Source: Actinomycetota bacterium
GTDB lineage: Bacteria > Actinomycetota > Acidimicrobiia > Acidimicrobiales > JAJPHD01
Direction of reading: 5' to 3'
DNA: 64,000 nucleotides
Assembly: GCA_021325455.1 (NCBI GenBank)
Contig: JAJPHD010000026.1
Location: 186,001 to 250,000, forward strand
Positions within the stretch are counted from its first letter, which is position 1, and each line of letters starts with the position of its first letter. Below the pieces are notes generated by a model. It was not told the DNA's origin and searched no databases. It saw only the letters and a list, made by a program, of their open reading frames with translations. Position numbers and translations under genes: made by a program. This document shows, piece by piece, positions 24,752 to 34,031 of this stretch.

Positions 24752-25006
24752 ATGCCCGCTACCGAGGTCATCGAGAGCGAGAAGACCGACACCAGGGCCG
24801 TCCTCGACGACGAAGGCGACCATGACCGCATGGCCCACATCGTGCTGCCGGCCTCGGCCGTGACGGAGGCCATCGTCACGGGCAAGCCGTGCACGGCCCT
24901 GTGCGGCAAGACCTGGGTTCCCTCCCGTGACCCCAAGCGCTACCCCCTCTGCCCCACCTGCAAGGAGGTGGCGGCGGCCATGGGGTGGCGGGTCCCCGCC
25001 TCCTAG
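24752..25006 (+). CDS. DUF3039 family protein
   Basis: 84 aa. An acidic N-terminus ([22 protein letters not shown]) precedes a small Cys-containing domain: [29 protein letters not shown]. The four Cys (CxxxC ... CxxC) may bind zinc. DUF3039 proteins are small, widely conserved in actinobacteria and have no assigned function. It stands just before hutU (10 nt) but need not belong to that pathway. Confidence 0.85.
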   Translation: MPATEVIESEKTDTRAVLDDEGDHDRMAHIVLPASAVTEAIVTGKPCTALCGKTWVPSRDPKRYPLCPTCKEVAAAMGWRVPAS

Positions 25007-25016
25007 GTCCGGGCCC

Positions 25017-26684
25017 GTGGCACCCGAGCACCGCCCCCGGCCCGTGCGGGCCCCCCGGGGCACCGACCTCTCCTGCAAGGGGTGGCCGCAGGAGGCTGCC
25101 CTGCGCATGCTGCACAACAACCTGGACCCCGAGGTCGCCGAGCACCCCGAGGACCTCATCGTGTACGGGGGTTCGGGCAAGGCCGCCCGCAACTGGGCTG
25201 CGTTCGACGCCATCGTGGCCACCCTGCGCCAGCTGGAGGGAGACGAGACCCTCCTCGTGCAGTCGGGGAAGCCCGTCGGTGTCTTCCGCACCCACGAGTG
25301 GGCGCCCCGGGTCCTCATCGCCAACGCCAACCTGGTCCCGGACTGGGCCAGCTGGGAGGAGTTCCGCCGCCTGGAGGCCCTGGGCCTGACCATGTTCGGC
25401 CAGATGACGGCGGGCTCCTGGATATACATAGGCACCCAGGGGATCCTGCAGGGCACCTACGAGACCTTCGCCGCCATTGCGGCCAAGCGCTTCGACGGCA
25501 GCCTGGCCGGTACCGTCACCCTCACCGCCGGCCTGGGCGGCATGGGGGGGGCCCAGCCCCTGGCCGTCACCATGAACGGTGGGGTGGCCCTGGTGGTGGA
25601 GTGCGACCCCTCCCGCATCTCCCGCCGGCTGGAGACCCGCTACCTGGACGAGGCTGCCGATGACCTCGACGACGCCCTCCGCCGGGCCGAGGAGGCCAGG
25701 CGCGCCCGGAGGCCCCTTTCCATAGGCGTCCTCGGCAACGCCGCCGACGTGGTGCCCCGCCTGCTGGCCGAGGGCGCCCCCATCGACGTCGTCACCGACC
25801 AGACGTCGGCCCACGACCCCCTCACCTACCTGCCCCTCGGCCTGGCCTTCGAGGACATGGCCGAGGCCCGGGAGAAGGACCCCGAGGGCTTCGTGGCCCG
25901 GGCCCGGGCCTCCATGGCCACCCACGTGGAGGCCATGGTGGGCTTCGCCGACCAGGGGGCAGAGGTGTTCGACTACGGCAACTCCATCCGGGGTGAGGCC
26001 AAGCTGGCCGGTTACCAGCGGGCCTTCGACTTCCCCGGGTTCGTGCCGGCCTACATCAGGCCGCTCTTCTGCGAGGGCAAGGGGCCCTTCCGCTGGGCGG
26101 CCCTGTCGGGCGACCCCGCCGACATCGCCGCCACCGACCGGGCCGTGGCCGAGCTGTTCCCCGGCAACGAGGCCCTCGCCCGCTGGCTGCGCCTGGCCGG
26201 CGAGCGGGTGGCCTTCCAGGGCCTGCCGGCCCGGATCTGCTGGCTGGGCTACGGGGAGCGGGACCGGGCCGGCCTGCGCTTCAACGAGATGGTGCGAAGC
26301 GGCGAGCTCAAGGCGCCCATCGTGATCGGCAGGGACCACCTGGACTGCGGGTCGGTGGCCTCCCCCTACCGGGAGACCGAGTCCATGGCCGACGGCTCCG
26401 ATGCCATCGCCGACTGGCCCCTCCTCAACGCCCTCCTCAACACCGCCTCGGGGGCGGCGTGGGTCTCCATCCACCACGGCGGCGGGGTGGGCATGGGCCG
26501 GGCCATCCATGCCGGCCAGGTCACGGTGGCCGACGGGAGCCAGCTGGCGGCCGAGAAGCTGGCCCGGGTCCTCACCAACGACCCCGGCACGGGGATCGTG
26601 CGCCACGTGGACGCCGGCTACCCCGAGGCCGAGGCCGTGGCTCAGAGCCGCGGCGTGCGCATCCCCATGCGCGAGCACCCGTGA
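25017..26684 (+). CDS. hutU: Urocanate hydratase
   Basis: 555 aa. It converts urocanate to imidazolonepropionate, the second step of histidine breakdown. NAD-binding and active-site blocks are clear: [43 protein letters not shown], and [16 protein letters not shown] with the active-site Cys. [15 protein letters not shown] lies near the C-terminus. GTG start at 25017; the stop overlaps the M20 gene (GTGA). Histidase (hutH) and imidazolonepropionase (hutI) are not in this window. Confidence 0.97.
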   Translation: MAPEHRPRPVRAPRGTDLSCKGWPQEAALRMLHNNLDPEVAEHPEDLIVYGGSGKAARNWAAFDAIVATLRQLEGDETLLVQSGKPVGVFRTHEWAPRVLIANANLVPDWASWEEFRRLEALGLTMFGQMTAGSWIYIGTQGILQGTYETFAAIAAKRFDGSLAGTVTLTAGLGGMGGAQPLAVTMNGGVALVVECDPSRISRRLETRYLDEAADDLDDALRRAEEARRARRPLSIGVLGNAADVVPRLLAEGAPIDVVTDQTSAHDPLTYLPLGLAFEDMAEAREKDPEGFVARARASMATHVEAMVGFADQGAEVFDYGNSIRGEAKLAGYQRAFDFPGFVPAYIRPLFCEGKGPFRWAALSGDPADIAATDRAVAELFPGNEALARWLRLAGERVAFQGLPARICWLGYGERDRAGLRFNEMVRSGELKAPIVIGRDHLDCGSVASPYRETESMADGSDAIADWPLLNALLNTASGAAWVSIHHGGGVGMGRAIHAGQVTVADGSQLAAEKLARVLTNDPGTGIVRHVDAGYPEAEAVAQSRGVRIPMREHP

Positions 26685-27937
26685 CGGGGGGCCAAAGGGT
26701 CTCCTCCTTCCTCCATCCCCCGTGCCCGCTTGCTGAGGCTGCCCGCCAGGGGCTGCGCGCCGGCCTGGAGGCCCTGGCCCCGATCGGCCGGGACCCCGGG
26801 ACCGGTGGCTACTGGCGCTTCTCCTGGACTCCCGAGGACCAGAGGCTGCGGGCCTGGTTCGCGGCCCGGGCCGAGGCCAGCGGGATGGCCCATGAGCAGG
26901 ACGGCAACGGCAACCTCTGGGCCTGGTGGGGCGACCCCGCCGCCGGCGGGGCCATCGCCACCGGCTCCCACCTCGACTCCGTCCCGGGGGGAGGCCCCTA
27001 CGACGGGCCTCTCGGAGTGGTGTCGGGATTCGTGGCCCTGGACCTGCTGCGGGCCCGAGGGGTGCCTCCGGCCCGCCCCCTGGCCGTGGTGGCCTGGTGC
27101 GAGGAGGAGGGTGGCCGCTTCGGGGTGGCGTGCCTGGGGAGCCGGCTCGCCACCGGGGCCATCGACCCCGACCAGGCCCGGGCCCTCACCGACCCGGGAG
27201 GGCTGACCCTGGCCCGGGCCATGAGGGAGGCCGGCGCCGACCCGGGCCGCCTCGGCCCCGACCCCGAGCGTCTGGGGCACCTGGCGGCCTTCGTGGAGCT
27301 CCACGTGGAGCAGGGGCGGGGCCTGGGTCAGGCGGTGGGGGTCGGCTCGGCCATCTGGCCCCACGGGCGCTGGAGGATGGGCTTCCAGGGCACGGCGGAC
27401 CACGCCGGCACCACCCGCCTCCCCGATCGCCATGACCCCATGCTCCCCCTGGCCCAGGTGGTGCTGGCCACCCGATCGGCCGCCGCCAGCCACCAGGCTC
27501 TGGGCACGGTCGGGCGGGTCGTCGTGGAGCCCAACGCCACCAACGGGGTGGCGGGGAAGGTGTCGGCGTGGCTCGATGCCCGGGCTCCCGACCAGGGCCG
27601 CCTGAACGCCACGGTGGAGGTCATCCGCCAGGTCGCCTCCCGGGCGGCCGCTGAGCACGGGGTGGGGCTCGACTTCGAGCAGGAGTCGTTCACTCCCAGG
27701 GTAGAGCTGGATGCCGGCCTCCGCCGGCGGGCCCGGCAGGTGCTGGGCGGGGTCCCCGAGGTGGAGACCGGCGCCGGGCACGACGCCGCCGTCCTGGCCT
27801 CCGCCCTCCCCACGGCCATGCTCTTCGTGCGCAACCCCACCGGGGTGAGCCACAGCCCCGCCGAGGCGGCAGGGGAGGACGACTGCGTGGCGGGGGTGCT
27901 GGCCCTGGCCGGCCTGCTCGAGGACCTGTCCCGGTGA
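26681..27937 (+). CDS. M20-family amidohydrolase, allantoate amidohydrolase/N-carbamoylase type
   Basis: 418 aa. Metal ligands: His/Asp in [20 protein letters not shown], the Glu pair in CEEEGGRFG, His in [10 protein letters not shown] and His in [22 protein letters not shown] and the small dimerisation domain fit the AllC/hydantoinase-carbamoylase group. It overlaps hutU and hutF by GTGA on both sides, so it is made together with them. Many actinobacterial hut clusters carry such a gene. Likely role (inference): removing the formyl group from N-formylglutamate made by HutF, replacing HutG. True allantoate use is less likely, as no other purine-breakdown gene is present. Confidence 0.88.
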   Translation: MTGGQRVSSFLHPPCPLAEAARQGLRAGLEALAPIGRDPGTGGYWRFSWTPEDQRLRAWFAARAEASGMAHEQDGNGNLWAWWGDPAAGGAIATGSHLDSVPGGGPYDGPLGVVSGFVALDLLRARGVPPARPLAVVAWCEEEGGRFGVACLGSRLATGAIDPDQARALTDPGGLTLARAMREAGADPGRLGPDPERLGHLAAFVELHVEQGRGLGQAVGVGSAIWPHGRWRMGFQGTADHAGTTRLPDRHDPMLPLAQVVLATRSAAASHQALGTVGRVVVEPNATNGVAGKVSAWLDARAPDQGRLNATVEVIRQVASRAAAEHGVGLDFEQESFTPRVELDAGLRRRARQVLGGVPEVETGAGHDAAVLASALPTAMLFVRNPTGVSHSPAEAAGEDDCVAGVLALAGLLEDLSR

Positions 27938-29289
27938 CCACCTACTGGTGCGAGCTGGCCTGGCTGGGCGGCGACGAGGTGGCCGAAGGCGTGCTCGTGG
28001 AAGAGGCCGACGGCGTCATAGGGGCCCTCAGGCCGGGGGCGGCCTGCCCCCCCGGAGTGGTGAGGCTGGCCGGCGTAACGCTCCCCGGCCTGGCCAACGC
28101 CCACTGCCATGCCTTCCACCGTGCCCTCCGGGGTCGCACCCAGGGGGGCGCCGGTGACTTCTGGGCCTGGCGGGAGCAGATGTACGCCGCGGCCCAGGCC
28201 CTGGGTCCGGACTCCTACCTGGACCTGGCCCGGGCCACCTACGCCGAGATGGCCCTGGCCGGGATCACGACCGTCGGCGAGTTCCACTACCTGCACCACG
28301 GGCCGGGGGGAACCCCCTATGCCGACCCCAACGCCATGGGGCAGGCGCTGGTCCAGGCGGCGGAAGACGCCGGCATCCGCATCACCTTGATCGACACCTG
28401 CTACCTGTCCGGGGGGTTCGGCCGCCCCCTCAGCGGCGTGCAGCTCCGCTTCGGCGACGGGGACGGCGATGGCTGGGCCAAGAGGGCCTCCGCTCTGGCC
28501 CCCGGCCCGCGGGCCCGGCTGGGGGCGGCCATCCACTCGGTGCGCGCCGTGCCTGAAGCGGACATGGCGGCGGTGGTGGCCTGGGCCTCGGCCCGAGGCG
28601 CTCCTCTCCACTTCCACCTGTCCGAGCAGGAGGCCGAGAACCGGGACTGCCTGGCGGTCACGGGCCTCACGCCGGCCCGTTTGCTGGACCGGGCCGGGGC
28701 CCTCGGTCCCCGGTCCACAGCGGTGCATGCCACGCACCTGGGCGCCCGGGATGTGGCCCTGCTCGGGGGGTCCGGGACGGGCGTCTGCCTCTGCCCGACG
28801 ACGGAGCGGGACCTGGCCGACGGCATCGGGCCGGGCTCAGCCCTGGCCCGGGCCGGCAGCCCGCTCAGCCTGGGGTCCGACAGCCAGGCCGTCACCGACC
28901 TCTTCGAGGAGGCGCGCGCCGTGGAGCTGGACGAGCGCCTCCTCACCGGCAAGCGGGGCCACCACCGCCCCGCTGAGCTGCTGCGGGCGGCCACGGTGGG
29001 CGGGGCCAGGTCCCTCGGCTGGCCGGAGGCCGGCCGCCTGGCGGTGGGAGGGGTGGCGGACCTGGTGACCGTGTCCCTGGACACACCCCGCCTGGCGGGC
29101 ACCACTGCCGGCACGGTGCTGGCGGCCCTGGTCTTCTCCGCCAGTGCCAGCGATGTCACCGACGTGGTGGTGGGCGGCCGCCGGGTGGTGCAGGGCGGGC
29201 GCCACCTCCTGGTGGGCGACGTGCCCACGGCCCTCGGGAAGGCCATCGGCCGGCTGAGGGGCCTGGCCGGGGACGGGGCCCGGACCTGA
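27934..29289 (+). CDS. hutF: Formimidoylglutamate deiminase
   Basis: 451 aa amidohydrolase. Metal motifs: LANAHCHAFHRALRGR, then HFHLSEQEAENRDC, VHATHL and LGSDSQAVTDLFEEARA. It turns N-formimino-glutamate into N-formylglutamate and ammonia. FWAWREQMYAAA and GEFHYLHHGPGG are typical of HutF. GTG start at 27934 overlaps the M20 gene. A Gly/Asp-rich stretch GDGDGDGWA near residue 170 is unusual but in frame. Confidence 0.93.
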   Translation: MTTYWCELAWLGGDEVAEGVLVEEADGVIGALRPGAACPPGVVRLAGVTLPGLANAHCHAFHRALRGRTQGGAGDFWAWREQMYAAAQALGPDSYLDLARATYAEMALAGITTVGEFHYLHHGPGGTPYADPNAMGQALVQAAEDAGIRITLIDTCYLSGGFGRPLSGVQLRFGDGDGDGWAKRASALAPGPRARLGAAIHSVRAVPEADMAAVVAWASARGAPLHFHLSEQEAENRDCLAVTGLTPARLLDRAGALGPRSTAVHATHLGARDVALLGGSGTGVCLCPTTERDLADGIGPGSALARAGSPLSLGSDSQAVTDLFEEARAVELDERLLTGKRGHHRPAELLRAATVGGARSLGWPEAGRLAVGGVADLVTVSLDTPRLAGTTAGTVLAALVFSASASDVTDVVVGGRRVVQGGRHLLVGDVPTALGKAIGRLRGLAGDGART

Positions 29290-29317
29290 TCGCCCCCATC
29301 TGCAAGGCTTTGGGCCC

Positions 29318-30277
29318 ATGGTCACTCTGCTCAGCGTGCTCGTCTCGCGGGTGTCGCGGTCCCAGGCGGTCCGCTTGGTGCTCATCGGCTCGGCCTGCCT
29401 CCTGGCCGGAGCGGGGGCCTTCTCGGCCACCCAGCACGTCTCCTACGGGACCGGCCTCTATTGGGCCATAACCACCGCCACCACCGTGGGCTACGGGGAT
29501 GTGACGCCCAAGAACGCCGCTGGGCGGGCCGTGGCCGCCGCCGTCATGCTGACGACCATCCCCCTCTTCGCCTCGGCCTTCGCCATGTTCGCCGGGGCGG
29601 TCGCCGCCACCCACCTGCGTAGACTCCTCGGAGTGGCCCACCATGAGGGGACCGGGAGGGAGGTGGTGATCCTCGGCTTCCATCCCACCGTGCCCCGTAT
29701 CGCCAGGGAGCTGCTGGAGGCGGGCAGGGAGGTGGTCGTGGTGGCCAGCGCCGACTCGTCCAGCCTTCCCGAGGCGGTGCACCTGGTCCATGCCGATCCC
29801 ACCACCGAGGACGGGGTGCGCCGGGGCCGCCCGGAGCGGGCCGCCCAGCTGCTCGTGACGGGCAGCAGTGACGCCGATGTCCTGGTCACGGCGGTGCTCG
29901 TCCACCAGCTCGCCCCGGAGGTGCCGAGCGTGGCCGTCGCCCACTCGGGCAGCGTGGTGGCGGCCCTGAGGGAGCTGGGCATCGCCACCGCGGTGTCGGG
30001 GGAGGACCTCCTGGCCCACACCCTGGCCAAGAGCCTGGAGGCTCCCCACGCCGGGGAGCTGCTCCTGCGCCTGGTCACGTCGGACGGCTACCGGCTGAAG
30101 GAGGTGTCGGTCGAGGCCGCCCTCGAGGGGAGGCCGCTCAGCAGCGTGAGAGCCGAGCGGGATGGCCTGGTCCTGGGGCTGGTGCACGACGGCCAGGTCA
30201 CGGTAGGGGTGTCCCAGGACCCTACCGTCGGGCAGGGCGACCGGCTACTGGTCCTGGAGCCGCAGCACTCCCGGTAG
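29318..30277 (+). CDS. Two-helix potassium channel with RCK domain
   Basis: 319 aa. The pore has the K+ filter TTATTVGYGDVTPKN between two helices (residues about 20-38 and 70-92). A cytoplasmic TrkA-N-like domain follows (REVVILGFHPTVPRIARELLEAGREVVVV) and then a TrkA-C-like tail (GYRLKEVSVEAALEGRPL to GDRLLVLE). The usual GxGxxG nucleotide loop of RCK domains is replaced by GFHPTVP, so ligand binding may differ. Such channels open on a bound ligand such as Ca2+ or nucleotide. ATG at 29318. It stands alone, 28 nt after hutF. Confidence 0.88.
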   Translation: MVTLLSVLVSRVSRSQAVRLVLIGSACLLAGAGAFSATQHVSYGTGLYWAITTATTVGYGDVTPKNAAGRAVAAAVMLTTIPLFASAFAMFAGAVAATHLRRLLGVAHHEGTGREVVILGFHPTVPRIARELLEAGREVVVVASADSSSLPEAVHLVHADPTTEDGVRRGRPERAAQLLVTGSSDADVLVTAVLVHQLAPEVPSVAVAHSGSVVAALRELGIATAVSGEDLLAHTLAKSLEAPHAGELLLRLVTSDGYRLKEVSVEAALEGRPLSSVRAERDGLVLGLVHDGQVTVGVSQDPTVGQGDRLLVLEPQHSR

Positions 30278-30296
30278 GCGGCCGGGACGGCCCCGC

Positions 30297-31040
30297 TCAG
30301 CCCACGTAGCGGTAGATCTTCACGTCGGTGATGCGGAAGGTGGTGGCATGGGTCGGAACGATCACCTTCCCCGTGCTCGTCACCTGCTCGTTGCTGGCCA
30401 GGACCAGGTGCATGGCGATCTTGGGTATCCGGGAGCTGGTCGTCACACGACCGGTGACCTTGCCGTTGAGGAAGAAGGTGACGGCGCTGGGCGTCCACCG
30501 GACGGTGATGGTGTTCAGCTCGTTGTAGTGCCCCAGGATGTGGGCCGCCACCATGTAGTTGGTCCCCGGGGGGCCGTAGTGGTCGGTCCACTTGTTCGAG
30601 TCGCGGAGGGGGTCGTCGGCGAAGGTCTCCTCGAAGTCCAGCTCGGGGGGCCAGGTCTTGGCGTCCGGCCACAGGAGGGCTATGCACTTGGTGACCCCGT
30701 AGCTGCAGCTGCTCGTGACCGAGAACTCACCGTAGGTCTGGCCGAACCGGAAGTTGAGGGCTCCCCCGTACCAGGTGTGGTTCCCCGATCCCAGCTTGGC
30801 CTGGGAGACGTGGATCACCAGCCCGGAGCTCCCGTAGGTGAGCTGGGAGGGGATCCAGTGGTGCTTGCCCGCCGGAGCGTCGGTGGGGACCCAGTGGCTG
30901 GGGTCGGGCTTGGCGAAATGGGTCTGGTAGACCAGCTGGAAGGGCGAAGTGGTCTGGGCACTGCTGGGTGCCACCGGGACCATGGCTGCCAAGGGGGCCA
31001 TGGCGGCCAGGGCGAGTCCCGCCCACCGGTTCCTGCGCAT
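30297..31040 (-). CDS. Secreted glycoside hydrolase family 16-like protein
   Basis: 247 aa. I chose the ATG at 31040: GAGGAGG lies 8 nt upstream and the product starts with a signal peptide (MRRNRWAGLALAAMAPL, cleavage near APSSAQ). The GH16 core has YGEFSVTSSCS and the catalytic ExDxxE pattern in PPELDFEETF. WTPSAVTFFLNGKVTGRV and VLASNEQ fit a jelly roll. GH16 enzymes cut beta-1,3/1,4-glucans, galactans or related chains; the substrate is open. Its 280-residue alternative from 31139 would put extra residues before the signal peptide. It is transcribed away from the K+ channel (convergent, 19-nt gap). Confidence 0.83.
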   Translation of the reverse strand: MRRNRWAGLALAAMAPLAAMVPVAPSSAQTTSPFQLVYQTHFAKPDPSHWVPTDAPAGKHHWIPSQLTYGSSGLVIHVSQAKLGSGNHTWYGGALNFRFGQTYGEFSVTSSCSYGVTKCIALLWPDAKTWPPELDFEETFADDPLRDSNKWTDHYGPPGTNYMVAAHILGHYNELNTITVRWTPSAVTFFLNGKVTGRVTTSSRIPKIAMHLVLASNEQVTSTGKVIVPTHATTFRITDVKIYRYVG

Positions 31041-31153
31041 ATTGACTGCCTCCTCTGCTGCCTCCCCCGCCATCACCTGGGGCGCGAGCAAGGGAAATCT
31101 CGGGATCACACGATGCGAGGGCCAAGGTAGAAGGGACACAGGGGCCCACCAAA

Positions 31154-31169
31154 TAGGGGAAATCCCCTA
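31154..31169. promoter_or_regulatory. Perfect palindrome TAGGGGAAATCCCCTA
   Basis: A 16-nt sequence with arms TAGGGG and CCCCTA around AAAT, between the stop of the DNA methyltransferase (31181) and the GH16 start (31040). It could be an operator for the GH16 gene or a short terminator hairpin for the methyltransferase, as both lie on the minus strand. Confidence 0.45.
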
Positions 31170-31180
31170 GGTGTCCCCGG

Positions 31181-32647
31181 TCAGGAAAGCCGTCCCTCCA
31201 TCCCGGCTTCGGCCTGGGCTCCCCCGGGGGCGGAGGGCCCAGGGGGTGGCGCTCCCTGTCCCTGGCACAAGGCTCGCAGCTCCTCGAGGGCCCCAGGCTC
31301 GAGGATGTCCAGCACCGCCCGGAGCGGCCTTCCAGGCCCGGTGACGGCTCCGAGGAGGGCGGCACCCTGGCTTGGGGGGGCCGGGACGCCCGGCGTGAGC
31401 AGGACGAGGGGGACCGGGGCCTCCGGGGCGCCGGCCTCACCGGCCCCTCCTGGTGGGCGGGCGCCCCCCGAATGGACCACGGCCACCTTGCCGAGGGCCT
31501 TCCACAGGGCCTCGCCCCGCCTCAGGCCGGGCCGGTGGGTGGTGAAGGCCCCCGCCACCTCGAAGGCCCATGTCGCGGCCCGGCGGTCCAAGGCGGTGAA
31601 GGTCGGCGCCAGCTCGCCCCGGCCCTCCCGGACCCGGGTGAACCCGGCCGCCTCGATCAGGCTCCGGGCCACCTCCCGGGCAGGCCGCCCCCCGCTGGCC
31701 ACCCCTGACCGCCCCTCGTCCCTCCCGGGGAGGGGCTCCCCCACCCTCTCGCCGGCCACCCTCCTCTCGGCCACCCGGATGTAGGACTCCTCCAGGTCGT
31801 AGCCGGCGAAATGCCGCCCCGTCCTCACGGCGGCCACGGCCGTGGTGCCCGAGCCCACGAAGGGGTCGAGCACCAGGTCCCCCCGGTAGGTGTAGAGCTG
31901 GATGAGCCGGGCAGGCAGCTCCACCGGGAAGGGGGCCGGGTGGCCCACCCTCGTGGCGCTCTCGGCCGGGATCTCCCACACGTCCAAGGTGTTGTCCATG
32001 AAGTCCTGACGGGTCATGGTGGACTCCGAAGGAAGGCCCCGCTCCGAGCGCACCTTGGCCGGGAGGGCCCGGTCGAAGCGGCCCTTGCTGGCCACGATCA
32101 CCCGCTCGGTCAGGTCCCGGAGCACGGGGTTGGCGGCGCTCCGGAAGCTCCCCCAGGCGCAGGACCCCGATGCCCCCCGCTGCTTCTGCCAGATGATCTC
32201 GCCCCGGAGCAGCAGCCGGAGGTCATCCTGGAGGATGCCTATGACATCGGCGGAGAGGGAACGGTACGGGCGGCGGCCCAGGTTGGCCACGTTCACGGCC
32301 AGGCGGCCGCCGGGCTCCAGCTTGCGCACGCACTCACCGAGCACGTCGCGCAGCAGGGCCAGGTACTCGAGATAGGTGGCCGGGGCGCCGGCTGCGCCCA
32401 GGGACTCCTCGTACTCCTTGCCGGCGAAGTAGGGGGGGGAGGTGACCACCAGGGCCACGGAGGAGTCCGGGACCTCGTTCATGCAACGGGCATCGCCCAC
32501 GATCAGCTTGTCCAGCGCCCGGTGGGCGCCCACCTCCGAGTCCCGGGAGACCAGGGGCGGGGTGAAGCGGCCGTAGAAGGCGCTGGAGTCGTGGCTCTCC
32601 CGCCGGGACACGCCGAAGGCCGACGTCGAGGTCGGGCGCCGCCTCAT
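31181..32647 (-). CDS. Site-specific DNA methyltransferase with an extra C-terminal domain
   Basis: 488 aa. Motif IV TSPPYFAGKEYEES comes first (residue ~69) and the SAM motif DPFVGSGTTAVAAV comes late (residue ~268), the beta-class order of N4-cytosine/N6-adenine methyltransferases. GEIIWQKQRGASGSCAWGSF is between them. Residues ~310-488 are not part of a usual methyltransferase: WAFEVAGAFTTHRPGLRRGEALWKALGKVAVVHSGG followed by PVPLVLLTPGVP; this could be a nuclease-like or recognition domain, but I cannot name it. No separate restriction gene is next to it, so it may be a solitary methyltransferase or a single-chain system. ATG at 32647. Confidence 0.85.
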   Translation of the reverse strand: MRRRPTSTSAFGVSRRESHDSSAFYGRFTPPLVSRDSEVGAHRALDKLIVGDARCMNEVPDSSVALVVTSPPYFAGKEYEESLGAAGAPATYLEYLALLRDVLGECVRKLEPGGRLAVNVANLGRRPYRSLSADVIGILQDDLRLLLRGEIIWQKQRGASGSCAWGSFRSAANPVLRDLTERVIVASKGRFDRALPAKVRSERGLPSESTMTRQDFMDNTLDVWEIPAESATRVGHPAPFPVELPARLIQLYTYRGDLVLDPFVGSGTTAVAAVRTGRHFAGYDLEESYIRVAERRVAGERVGEPLPGRDEGRSGVASGGRPAREVARSLIEAAGFTRVREGRGELAPTFTALDRRAATWAFEVAGAFTTHRPGLRRGEALWKALGKVAVVHSGGARPPGGAGEAGAPEAPVPLVLLTPGVPAPPSQGAALLGAVTGPGRPLRAVLDILEPGALEELRALCQGQGAPPPGPSAPGGAQAEAGMEGRLS

Positions 32648-32742
32648 CGCCAGCGCATGCTAGGCCCGGGCCCGGGGCACCCGGGTGGACCCCGCCCGGG
32701 CCGCCTGCGAGAGCCGGGCCTCCGGCCGCCGGCGGCCACCCC

Positions 32743-34026
32743 CTACTCGACCCGGGCCGGCGACCAGGCTGCCTCGGTGGAAACCGCACCCTGGGAGGCC
32801 GGGGACCGGTGCCCATCCCCTACCCGTCCCGCCACCGGGCGCCACACCGCCCCCAGGGCCACCACGGCCAGCCCCACCACCCCGGCCGCTGCCACGAAGG
32901 GGACCCAGGCCCCCAGGCCGAACAGGCCCCCGGCCACCACCGCGCCCAGCGCCACGGCCCCGGTCTGGGAGCTGGTCGCCAGCCCCTCGGCCCGGCCCAG
33001 CTGGGTGGGCGGGACCGACCCGGTGAGGAGGGACTGGATGGCCGGGTAGGCCACGGTGGTCCCCACCGCCTCGGCCGCCCCCAGCCCCACCAGGAGGCCC
33101 ACCCCGGGCAGGAACGGGTAGGCGGCACAGAAGGCCGCCGAGGACACCAGGGCGAAGCCGGCCAGGACCCGCCGGTCCCAGCGGTCGACGAGCAGTCCGG
33201 CGGGCCAGGAGCAAAGGACGAAGGGGACTGAGAAGAGGGTCCACGAAACGCCCAGCTCCCATGAGCTCGCCCCCCTGGCGTGCAGCAGCAGGCTCCAGTC
33301 CGTCTCGTAGGTCCCGATTAGCACCCCGGCAGCGACGCTGGCGACCAGCACACCCAGGACAGTCCGCTGCCGCCACAACCCTCCCGGCCGGACCGGGCCG
33401 GAGGGGCTCCCTCCCGGGCACGGCCCGGCTCGCCCCCGCAGGCGAGGGAGCCACAGGCCGGCCGGGACCAGGGCCACCAGCACCAGGGCTCCCGAGCCCA
33501 CGAACAGGGCGGCCATGGACCACACCCCCACCACTGTCCCCACCGCCGGGCCCACCGCCGTTCCTGCCATCTGGGAGCCGTAGAGGACTCCGAAGGCCCT
33601 CCCCCTCTGCTCCAGGGGGACCACCTCGGCGATGATGGCGGCGGCCAGGAGGGCCACCCCCCCGGCCCCCACCCCCTGCACGGCCCTCAGGCCTATGTAG
33701 GCCACCACCGGCAGGGGCAGGGCGAAGGCCGCCGTGGCCAGGCCCTCGGCCACCAGGCAGCCGAGGAGCAGGGCGCGCCGGCTGGCGCGATCGGACAAGC
33801 GGCCGAGCGGGTACTGGGTGAGGAAGCTGGCGGCGAAGAAGGCTGCCATGACCACCCCCACCATCTGGGGGGAACCGCCCGTCCGGCGCAGGAAGAGGGG
33901 CAGGAGGGGCAGGATGGCCGTGCCCGCCATCCATTCGACCGCCACGGCGGCGCACAGCGCCAGCACCACGGGGTCCAGGCCGGCCCTCCACCAGGCCCGG
34001 GCCCCGACCACCCCTGAGGTGGCCAT
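32743..34026 (-). CDS. MFS transporter
   Basis: 427 aa, twelve hydrophobic helices. The loop between helices 2 and 3 is GRLSDRASRRALLLG, the MFS motif A; RAVQGVGAGGVALLAAAIIAEVVP and EQRGRAFGVLYGSQMAGTAVGPAVG mark helices 4-5, typical of drug:H+ antiporters. The substrate is unknown. ATG at 34026, 5 nt after miaB's stop, so it may be transcribed from the miaB promoter. Nothing links it in function to tRNA modification. Confidence 0.88.
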   Translation of the reverse strand: MATSGVVGARAWWRAGLDPVVLALCAAVAVEWMAGTAILPLLPLFLRRTGGSPQMVGVVMAAFFAASFLTQYPLGRLSDRASRRALLLGCLVAEGLATAAFALPLPVVAYIGLRAVQGVGAGGVALLAAAIIAEVVPLEQRGRAFGVLYGSQMAGTAVGPAVGTVVGVWSMAALFVGSGALVLVALVPAGLWLPRLRGRAGPCPGGSPSGPVRPGGLWRQRTVLGVLVASVAAGVLIGTYETDWSLLLHARGASSWELGVSWTLFSVPFVLCSWPAGLLVDRWDRRVLAGFALVSSAAFCAAYPFLPGVGLLVGLGAAEAVGTTVAYPAIQSLLTGSVPPTQLGRAEGLATSSQTGAVALGAVVAGGLFGLGAWVPFVAAAGVVGLAVVALGAVWRPVAGRVGDGHRSPASQGAVSTEAAWSPARVE

Positions 34027-34031
34027 GGCCC

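Noticed and set aside
26681-27937. The M20 protein as an allantoate amidohydrolase of purine breakdown
   Set aside because: Name given by family likeness only; the neighbours are histidine-degradation genes and no allantoin genes are present.
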